From DAOTYX01 sp034434635 (GTDB taxonomy: Bacteria > Chloroflexota > Anaerolineae > B4-G1 > DUEL01), in assembly GCA_034434635.1 (NCBI GenBank), contig DAOTYX010000079.1, forward strand, positions 26,376 to 90,375: a stretch of DNA of 64,000 nt, in the 5' to 3' direction. Shown piece after piece: positions 58,611-64,000 of this stretch. Made by a program: the position numbers and the translations under genes. The notes beneath the pieces are model-generated. The model had not been told where the DNA came from. It made no database searches and saw only the letters and a program-made list of their open reading frames with translations. Every line of letters starts with the position of its first letter. Position 1 is the stretch's first letter.

Positions 58611-59990
58611 CTACGAAAGGTTATACTTCTCGATCCGGTAGCGCAACTGGTCGCGGGACATCGCCAGCAGTTGGGCGGCCTCGCTCTGGTTGCCACCCGT
58701 CCGAGCCAGAGCCTGGCGAATAAGACGCTGCTCCAGTTCGGAGACCAGCGCCACCAGGTCAACTCCCTCCGCGGGGAGTTCCATCAACGAGGAGCCGCGG
58801 GGTACTACAGCCCCCGGGAAGGCGCAGACCAGATCAGGGGGAAGGTGGGCGGGTTGGATCAGCCGGTCGTCGCATAAAACCATCGCCCGTTCGATGACGT
58901 TGCGCAGTTCGCGGATGTTGCCGGGCCAGCGGTAACGCCGCAGACACTCCAGCGCTTCGCCGGAGACGCCTCGAACATCTTTGCCCATAGACTGATTGAA
59001 CTCTCCCACAAAGGCGGAGATGAACAGTTCCAGGTCTTCCAACCGTTCCCGCAGTGGGGGGAGGTGGATCTCCACCACTCCGAGGCGGTAGTAGAGGTCC
59101 TCTCTCAGCATGCCCTCCCGCACCGCCGCCTGGAGATCGCGGTTGGAGGCAGCGATGAACCGCACATCCACCTTGATGTCCGTCGTCCCACCGATACGCC
59201 GCAGGGTCTTCGTCTCCAGGACGCGCAGGATCTTGGCCTGCACGCCCGGTTTCATCTCGGTGATCTCGTCCAGGAACAACGTGCCAGTGTCGGCCATCTC
59301 CAGCAGGCCCTTCTTGCGTCGCCTGGCGCCGGTGAAGGCCCCCGCCTCATAACCGAACATCTCGCTCTCCAGCAGACCCTCCGGGATCGCCGCGCAGTTG
59401 ATGACGACGAAGGGGCGATCGGCCCGCGGGCCGCGCTGCTGAATGGCGCGGGCGACCACCTCCTTACCGGTGCCGCTTTCTCCCTGGATCAGGATGGTGG
59501 CGTTACTGGTGGCCACCTTTTCCACCACCCTCTCGATGTTGCGCATGCGCTCACTGCTGCCGACAATCCATTGGTAAGAGCACAGGCCAGGCCTCTGGCG
59601 CAGCCGCTGGATCTCACGGCGCATGTTCAGTTCATCCAACGCCCGGCGCACCGTCAACTTGAGTTTGGAGTTGTCGAAGGGCTTGGTGATGTAGTCGTAA
59701 GCGCCCAACTTCATCGCCTTGACCGCGCTGGAGACCGCCCCGTGGGCCGTGAGAAGGATGACAGGAACGCCAGGCTCCAATTCCCTGGCCTTCTCCAGGA
59801 CAGAAAGGCCATCAGTATCCGGCAGCATGAGGTCCAGGATGACCACATCTACCGGCTGCGTCTCGACCAGCGCCAACCCGTCCCCGCCAGTGGCTGCGGA
59901 GAGAACCTCGTAGCCGTCCTCACTGAGGAGCGTGTCGAGGTAGGAGCGGATCATCGGATCGTCGTCAACGACCAACACTGTGACAGCCAT
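58611..59990 (-). CDS. NtrC-family sigma-54-dependent response regulator
   Basis: A 459-aa enhancer-binding protein. REC domain 1-120 with Asp53 (VVILDLMLPD) and Lys103 (ITKPFD). AAA+ domain (about 140-370) with Walker A GESGTGKE at 170-177, the sigma-54-contacting loop GAFTGA at 217-222, LFLDEITEM, and the Arg-finger region. Fis-type helix-turn-helix at the end (RTGGNQSEAAQLLAMSRDQLRYRIEKY). It remodels the closed RpoN complex after phosphorylation. No cognate histidine kinase is in the window. It starts 1 nt after the rpoN stop, so both are made together. Confidence 0.95.
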   Translation of the reverse strand: MAVTVLVVDDDPMIRSYLDTLLSEDGYEVLSAATGGDGLALVETQPVDVVILDLMLPDTDGLSVLEKARELEPGVPVILLTAHGAVSSAVKAMKLGAYDYITKPFDNSKLKLTVRRALDELNMRREIQRLRQRPGLCSYQWIVGSSERMRNIERVVEKVATSNATILIQGESGTGKEVVARAIQQRGPRADRPFVVINCAAIPEGLLESEMFGYEAGAFTGARRRKKGLLEMADTGTLFLDEITEMKPGVQAKILRVLETKTLRRIGGTTDIKVDVRFIAASNRDLQAAVREGMLREDLYYRLGVVEIHLPPLRERLEDLELFISAFVGEFNQSMGKDVRGVSGEALECLRRYRWPGNIRELRNVIERAMVLCDDRLIQPAHLPPDLVCAFPGAVVPRGSSLMELPAEGVDLVALVSELEQRLIRQALARTGGNQSEAAQLLAMSRDQLRYRIEKYNLS

Positions 59991-59991
59991 G

Positions 59992-61332
59992 TCATGCTCC
60001 TACTGCCTTCTTCCTATGACTTCCAACGTCGTGGCGCCTCAGGCGAAGCGGGGCCGGTGGGATATGCAGCGCGTCGCGGTACTTGGCGACAGTCCGCCGG
60101 GCGATACAGTATCCTTGCTGCACCAACCGGTCGGCAATCTCCCGGTCACTGAGCGGCTTCCCCTCCTGAGCGATCATCTCCTGGATGGCGGCCTTGACCG
60201 CGGCTGCACCCTCAAAGAACCTGGCGAGGGGGACGATTCGCCCGTCGGGCAACTGCGCGTACTTCCCGGCCACCGCCCGGCTGACGGTGGACTCGTGCAC
60301 TCCCATTATCTCCGCCACCCGGGCGCGGGTGAGCGGCCGCAAGCCTCGCTCGCCCTGCACCAGAAAGGGGCGCTGCATCTCTATGAGGATGTGCGCCAGA
60401 CGGCGCAACGTCCGCCAACGCTGCTCCAGGCTGTGAACAAACAACCTGGCCCGGTCATGGAGCAGAAGCCATTGCTCCTCCCGGCCATCCGCCTCCTCGC
60501 CAGTGTGCAGGGAGTTGACGCGCAGCCGGAACGCCTGCTCTCCAGGCAGTTCGACCTCGTACTCCGCGCCGGGACGTTGCGAGCGGCGAATGATCAGATC
60601 GGGCACGGGGATACTGGAGGGGTCGGTCTCAGCATGGAGGCGCTCCGGATCGGCCCAGTAAGCATAGGCAGGGTAGGGAGTGAGGTTCTCGCGGATGAAC
60701 CGCAAGGCCTCCTGCACCTGTTCAGGGGCAGCGCCGACGATCCTGGCGATCTCTGTCGGTGAGCGCCGGCCGAGGGACTCCCAGTGCTCGGCGATCAGGG
60801 TCTGCGCCAACGCGTGCTCCATCCCCTGGCGGCGCAGGTGGGCCAGTTGGATCAGCAGACACTCCCGGACATCCCTGGCGGCGATGCCGACGGGTTCCAA
60901 CTCCTGGAGGACTGCCAGGACCCGCGAGACCTGCTCCTGGCTGACCGACAGTTGCGCTGCCACCTCATCCAGTGAGCAGCGCAGCAGACCATGCTCATCC
61001 AGGTTGTTCAGCAGGCAGGTTGCGATCGGCAGGTCGTGGGATGGCAGGCAATGCTGTGCCTGCTGCAACAGGTAGTCTTCCAGAGTGGGGATAGCCGGCA
61101 GGAGCGCCAGGGCGTCGTCGGCTGGCTCTTCTCCTCTCCAACCCTCCGAAGCCTTTACAGCCCACGCGGGTCTGGAGGAAGGCTCATCCAGTCGTTCCAG
61201 AAAGGGGTTCTCAGCCAACTCGCGGGAGATGGCTTGTTCGAGATCTCCCGCCGAGAGTTGCAGGAGGGTGTTGGCCACAATCAACTGTGGCGTCACGGTC
61301 AAGCGCTGCTCGATGACCTGGCCCAGCTCCAT
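59992..61332 (-). CDS. rpoN: RNA polymerase sigma-54 factor
   Basis: A 446-aa sigma factor. Region I is Gln/Leu-rich (LGQVIEQRLTVTPQLIVANTLLQL). A short acidic region II (about 40-85) follows. The core-binding domain includes LEDYLLQQAQHCLP and EPVGIAARDVRECLLIQLAHL. The DNA-binding region has LTRARVAEIMGVHESTVSRAVAGKYAQLPDG and the RpoN box ARRTVAKYRD at 411-420. Start: GGAGGTCAACGAC-ATG. The C-terminus ends 26 residues after the box. The gene is directly linked to one activator and one near-perfect target promoter, suggesting a dedicated regulon, although other targets elsewhere cannot be excluded. Confidence 0.96.
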   Translation of the reverse strand: MELGQVIEQRLTVTPQLIVANTLLQLSAGDLEQAISRELAENPFLERLDEPSSRPAWAVKASEGWRGEEPADDALALLPAIPTLEDYLLQQAQHCLPSHDLPIATCLLNNLDEHGLLRCSLDEVAAQLSVSQEQVSRVLAVLQELEPVGIAARDVRECLLIQLAHLRRQGMEHALAQTLIAEHWESLGRRSPTEIARIVGAAPEQVQEALRFIRENLTPYPAYAYWADPERLHAETDPSSIPVPDLIIRRSQRPGAEYEVELPGEQAFRLRVNSLHTGEEADGREEQWLLLHDRARLFVHSLEQRWRTLRRLAHILIEMQRPFLVQGERGLRPLTRARVAEIMGVHESTVSRAVAGKYAQLPDGRIVPLARFFEGAAAVKAAIQEMIAQEGKPLSDREIADRLVQQGYCIARRTVAKYRDALHIPPAPLRLRRHDVGSHRKKAVGA

Positions 61333-61386
61333 GTCGTTGACCTCCGCCAGGTGACGGCAGGCACCGCCATTGTGACAGAGAAAGAC

Positions 61387-61420
61387 TGTCAGGGAGAAGA
61401 ACGGCTTTGTTTCCCTGACA
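61387..61420. promoter_or_regulatory. 9-bp inverted repeat upstream of rpoN
   Basis: TGTCAGGGA (61387-61395) and TCCCTGACA (61412-61420) are perfect arms 16 nt apart, 55-88 bp before the rpoN start codon and downstream of the likely promoter. It could be an operator or a leader hairpin. The adjoining CCTGACATCCAGTCA also occurs at 1963-1977. Confidence 0.45.
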
Positions 61421-61514
61421 TCCAGTCAGGCGCTGCTATACCGTCTCAACTGCGTCGTCGCTCGGTGAGCGATCAGGCCCGAAGAACGTCTGTTGGGTTT
61501 GGCGCTCCGCCTAT

Positions 61515-61543
61515 AACCTACAACAAAACTTCCACCTTGTCAA
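61515..61543 (-). promoter_or_regulatory. Candidate promoter for rpoN
   Basis: Minus-strand TTGACA (61543-61538), 17-bp spacer, TAGGTT (61520-61515); a TATAG overlaps 1-3 bp downstream. The -35 is perfect, the -10 is weak. The leader would be about 175 nt. Confidence 0.45.
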
Positions 61544-61604
61544 GCAGCAAACATCACCCGCTCACAGGATCACAACCCCTTGGGGTAACTGCTGGCTGGC
61601 ATTC

Positions 61605-61641
61605 CCCCTCGCCTCTCCCGCTGCGCAGGAGAGGTGAGGGG
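61605..61641 (-). terminator. Hairpin, possible terminator of the Dpp-type permease operon
   Basis: CCCCTCGCCTCTCC (61605-61618) and GGAGAGGTGAGGGG (61628-61641) pair over 14 bp with one wobble, loop 9 nt. It lies 300 bp after the permease stop on the minus strand. Its words are also typical of dispersed GC-rich hairpins. Confidence 0.45.
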
Positions 61642-61810
61642 TAACTGCTCAGCCACCCACCGTCTGGCGACTGAAGTTTTATTCCGTAGCCAGCGCATCC
61701 CTATGCGCTGGCGCATCCCTATGCGCTGGCGGGACGGCATAGGGATGCCGTCCTACAGGCGCTTGGAGGCAGAGAGCGGCGCGGTTTCAACTGCCAGCCT
61801 GAGCAGTTAC
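61641..61810. repeat. 170-bp element with 12-bp terminal inverted repeats
   Basis: GTAACTGCTCAG (61641-61652) and CTGAGCAGTTAC (61799-61810) are perfect. The interior carries GTAGCCAGCGCA-type words (twice GCGCATCCCTATGCGCTGGC), the hairpin GACGGCAT-AGGG-ATGCCGTC (61733-61752), and a GGTTTCAACTGCC word. The left end matches 43995-44010. It has no ORF and looks like a non-autonomous mobile or repeat element. Confidence 0.6.
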
Positions 61811-61939
61811 GGTGAGGAGGTGGCGGCGAAGCCGCCGGGAGCGGGGCAAGGGGTGGCGCAGGCCGACCGCAAGCCGAAGGCCCAAAGCGGGGGGAGGGGC
61901 AATACAGCGCCTCGCCCCTTCGGTCGGCAGGGTAGGCCA
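61811..61939. repeat. Non-coding repeat-derived spacer
   Basis: No supported gene. GGCGCAGGCCGACCGC and GCCGAAGGCCCAAA (61857-61886) repeat the words at 23873-23905; GGCGGCGAAGCCGCC (61822-61836) is a short hairpin. Confidence 0.5.
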
Positions 61940-62815
61940 TCACCCCTTGGGGTTCAAAACCTCGCCCAGCCAGTCCCCTAACAGGTTGATCCCCATCACG
62001 GTAAGGAGGATGGATAGCCCCGGAAAGAAAGAGATCCACCACTCATTGGCCAGATACTCCCTGCCGCCGGCAACGCTCCGTCCCCAGGTGGGAACGTTCG
62101 ACGGCACGCCCAGGCCCAGGAAACTGAGCGAGGCCTCGAAGATGATCATGTTCGCCACCTGGAGCGTGACGATGACGATGATGGGAGCCAGGATGTTGGG
62201 CAGGATGTGCCGGACGGCGATCCTTGCCGCTGAACAGCCGATGGAGCGCGCCGCCCAGACATACTGCTCCTCACGCGCCGAAAGGACCTGACCGCGCACC
62301 ACGCGGAAGTAGGTCACCCAGGTGGTGATCGCCAGGACCAGGACAAGGTTGGGCAGCCCGGGCCCCAGCAAGGCGGCCACCGCGATGGCCAGGACCAGGA
62401 AGGGCACCGCCTGTTGGATGTCGGCGATGCGGGAGAGCAGGCCATCCAACCACCCTCCTGCGTAGCCAGCGGCCAGTCCGAGAGGCACGCCGATCAGCGC
62501 GGAGAGGAAGGCCGCCGCCAGGCCAACGGTGAGCGAGACGCGTGAGCCAGCGATGACACGGCTGAAGACATCCCGCCCCAGATGGTCCGTGCCCAGCAGG
62601 TATTCAGCCCCTCCGCCCTCCAGCCAGGCTGGCGGCCTGAGGCGCAATGCCAGGTTCTGGCGCGCCGGGTCGTGGGGACTGATCCAGGGAGCCAGCGCCG
62701 CAACCATCACCACGACCACGACAAGCGCCAGGCCGACCAGTCCGCCAGGGCTGCACAGCAGGCGGCGTAGCCTGCGCCGACGGCCAGGCAAGCACTCATC
62801 GGGTCGGGTGGTCAT
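61940..62815 (-). CDS. ABC transporter permease, DppC/OppC type
   Basis: A 291-aa permease. N-terminal cytosolic Arg-rich stretch, helix 1 (VGLALVVVVVMVAALAPWI), the family segment HDPARQNLALRLRPPAW...LGTDHLGRDVFSRVIAGSRVSL. The coupling loop is EEQYVWAARSIGCSAARIAVRHILPNILAPIIV, and SLSFLGLGVPSNVPTWG is typical. It forms a heterodimer with the DppB-type protein 12 bp upstream to import peptides or related solutes. No ATPase gene follows; those and a binding protein may be elsewhere, such as 41905 or beyond the right edge. Confidence 0.94.
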   Translation of the reverse strand: MTTRPDECLPGRRRRLRRLLCSPGGLVGLALVVVVVMVAALAPWISPHDPARQNLALRLRPPAWLEGGGAEYLLGTDHLGRDVFSRVIAGSRVSLTVGLAAAFLSALIGVPLGLAAGYAGGWLDGLLSRIADIQQAVPFLVLAIAVAALLGPGLPNLVLVLAITTWVTYFRVVRGQVLSAREEQYVWAARSIGCSAARIAVRHILPNILAPIIVIVTLQVANMIIFEASLSFLGLGVPSNVPTWGRSVAGGREYLANEWWISFFPGLSILLTVMGINLLGDWLGEVLNPKG

Positions 62816-62827
62816 CGGCGGCTTCCC

Positions 62828-63748
62828 TCAGTCATGAAGACGGATCCTCGGGTCGAGCCAGGCGTAGAGGATATCCACCACGATGTTGATGGTGACGACG
62901 ATCAGCGATGTCACGGCCACAAACGACTGGAGCACCGGCACGTCCCGGTAACTGATGGCCGTGATCGCCAGCCGGCCCATGCCCGGATAGGCGAAGACCA
63001 CTTCAGAGATGACCGCTCCCCCCAGGAGCCAGCCCACCTGAAGACCGATCATTGTCACGGCAGGGATCGCCGCGTTCTTCAGCGCGTGGCGGGTCACCAC
63101 CAGGCGGGGCGACATCCCTTTGGCGCGAGCCGTGCGAATGTAACCCTCCCCCAGCACCTCCAGGAGACTGGCCCGCAACAGGCGGGTCACGGCGGCTACT
63201 GAGAAGGCGCTGGTCGTGATTGCGGGCAGCACAAGGCTCTGCCAGCCAACCGAGCCAGAAACGGGCAGCAGGTGGAGCCTGACGGCGAAGAGCATGATCA
63301 GGATGATAGCCAGCCAGAAGCCCGGCATGGCCTGCCCGCCCAGGATGACCAGGCGGACGAACAGATCGAGGGGTGAATCCCTCTTGAGCGCAGCGACGAT
63401 GCCCGCTGGCACGGAGAGGATGAGCAAGACCAGAAGCGCGGCTCCGGTCAGCCTGAGGGTCGCCGGCATCCGCTCCAGGACGATGCGCATCGCGTCGGTG
63501 CGGTAGTGATACGAATAGCCAAAGTCCCCCCGTACGGCGCGGGAGAGAAAGAGGACATACTGCACCGGCAGGGGGCGGTCAAAGCCCATGGCGTGACGGA
63601 AGGCCGCCACCTGTTCCGGTGGGGTGTCCAGGGGTAGCAGGACCGCCGCCGGGTCTCCGCCAATATGGACCAGCGCGAACACGATGACGGAGACGCCAAG
63701 GATGACGATCAGCCCGTGCAAAAGACGGCGCAGGATGTACCTTCCCAT
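62828..63748 (-). CDS. ABC transporter permease, DppB/OppB type
   Basis: A 306-aa permease. MGRYILRRLLHGLIVILGVSVIVFALVHIGGDPAAVLLP is the classic opening. GFDRPLPVQYVLFLSRAVRGDFGYSY, the coupling loop LLEVLGEGYIRTARAKGMSPRLVVTRHALKNAAIPAVTMIG, and ISEVVFAYPGMGRLAITAISYRDVPVLQ follow. The ATG at 63748 lies 6 nt after a TATGCT word, so it may have a very short leader. The flanking sequence is the 62-bp tandem repeat array. Confidence 0.94.
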   Translation of the reverse strand: MGRYILRRLLHGLIVILGVSVIVFALVHIGGDPAAVLLPLDTPPEQVAAFRHAMGFDRPLPVQYVLFLSRAVRGDFGYSYHYRTDAMRIVLERMPATLRLTGAALLVLLILSVPAGIVAALKRDSPLDLFVRLVILGGQAMPGFWLAIILIMLFAVRLHLLPVSGSVGWQSLVLPAITTSAFSVAAVTRLLRASLLEVLGEGYIRTARAKGMSPRLVVTRHALKNAAIPAVTMIGLQVGWLLGGAVISEVVFAYPGMGRLAITAISYRDVPVLQSFVAVTSLIVVTINIVVDILYAWLDPRIRLHD

Positions 63749-63772
63749 CTACGAAGCATACCTGGCTTCAGC

Positions 63773-64000
63773 GCGGCGACACGGTCGCCGCAGGCCAAAG
63801 TTTGGAGTGCGCGGACGAAGTCCGCGCTTTCAAAGCGGCGACACGTCGCCGCAGTCCAAAGCGGCGACGCGGTCGCCGCAGGCCAAAGTTTGGAGTGCGC
63901 GGACGAAGTCCGCGCTTTCAAAGCGGCGACACGGTCGCCGCAGGCCAAAGTTTGGAGTGCGCGGACGAAGTCCGCGCTTTCAAAGCGGCGACACGTCGCC
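63773..64000. repeat. 62-bp tandem repeat array running off the window
   Basis: Full units at 63773-63834, 63861-63922 and 63923-63984, a 26-bp partial unit at 63835-63860 and a truncated one at 63985-64000. Each unit holds two hairpins: GCGGCGA-CACGG-TCGCCGC and GCGCGGAC-GAA-GTCCGCGC. Identity between units is nearly complete. Not CRISPR: there are no unique spacers. Confidence 0.9.

Overview
The window is a GC-rich (about 65%), gene-dense chromosomal segment from a bacterium that is most probably a member of the Chloroflexota (Anaerolineae/Caldilineae-like). The evidence is the gene style: lipoproteins with Pro/Thr-rich linkers, NBR1-type Ig and CARDB domains, LysM-M23 proteins, a Ser/Thr kinase with an extracellular propeller, a fused NuoCD, RicT/PSP1, and many dispersed non-coding hairpin repeats. 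No 16S rRNA gene is present, so this is an inference. Several promoters place the -10 box only 6-10 nt before the start codon with no Shine-Dalgarno, suggesting leaderless mRNAs.

Layout. 1-10.5 kb: secreted Ig-like proteins, a TIM-barrel isomerase, a divergent promoter pair, a sortase, a LysW-like zinc ribbon with an acidic tail, ScpA, VanZ, a glycosyltransferase, ribosomal protein L19, a LysM-M23 protein and an M48 protease. 10.5-20 kb: nitroreductase, amidohydrolase, lipoprotein plus a Ser/Thr kinase with a seven-bladed propeller, a flavin-reductase-type split-barrel protein, and a three-gene unit (glycyl-radical-activase-like radical SAM protein, MA-type metallopeptidase, TlpA-like thioredoxin). 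The thioredoxin has an in-frame TGA exactly at the first Cys of its CPPC motif, followed by a hairpin with a GGU loop; I read it as a selenoprotein. 20-25.7 kb: two polar amino-acid ABC transporters. 25.7-34 kb: two tRNA-Ala genes, GDPD, lipid-kinase-like protein, membrane spermidine-synthase-like protein, acyltransferase, PHP hydrolase, DUF503, PIG-L deacetylase. 34-45.6 kb: threonine aldolase, NuoB-NuoCD-NuoI with RicT, beta-glucosidase, a CPBP-NUDIX fusion, a family 5 solute-binding protein and a clan GH-A-like secreted protein.

45.8-61.3 kb is the most unusual region. An rpoN (sigma-54) gene and a NtrC-type activator are followed by a terminator, two phased activator-like boxes and a consensus -24/-12 promoter. 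That promoter reads into seven co-directional genes: a two-TM small protein, a 1942-aa NACHT-like NTPase with about 42 TPRs, a caspase-fold (C25/CHAT-like) peptidase, MraZ, FtsZ, an 84-aa protein homologous to the peptidase C-terminus, and an 890-aa protein with M23, C39-like and glycosidase-like domains but no signal peptide. I suggest a sigma-54-switched program linking a STAND-type sensor and caspase-like protease to cell division and wall cleavage (developmental, lysis or defence). This is inference; none of it matches a system I can name.

61.3-64 kb: repeat-rich spacer, two Dpp/Opp-type permeases and a 62-bp tandem repeat running off the edge.
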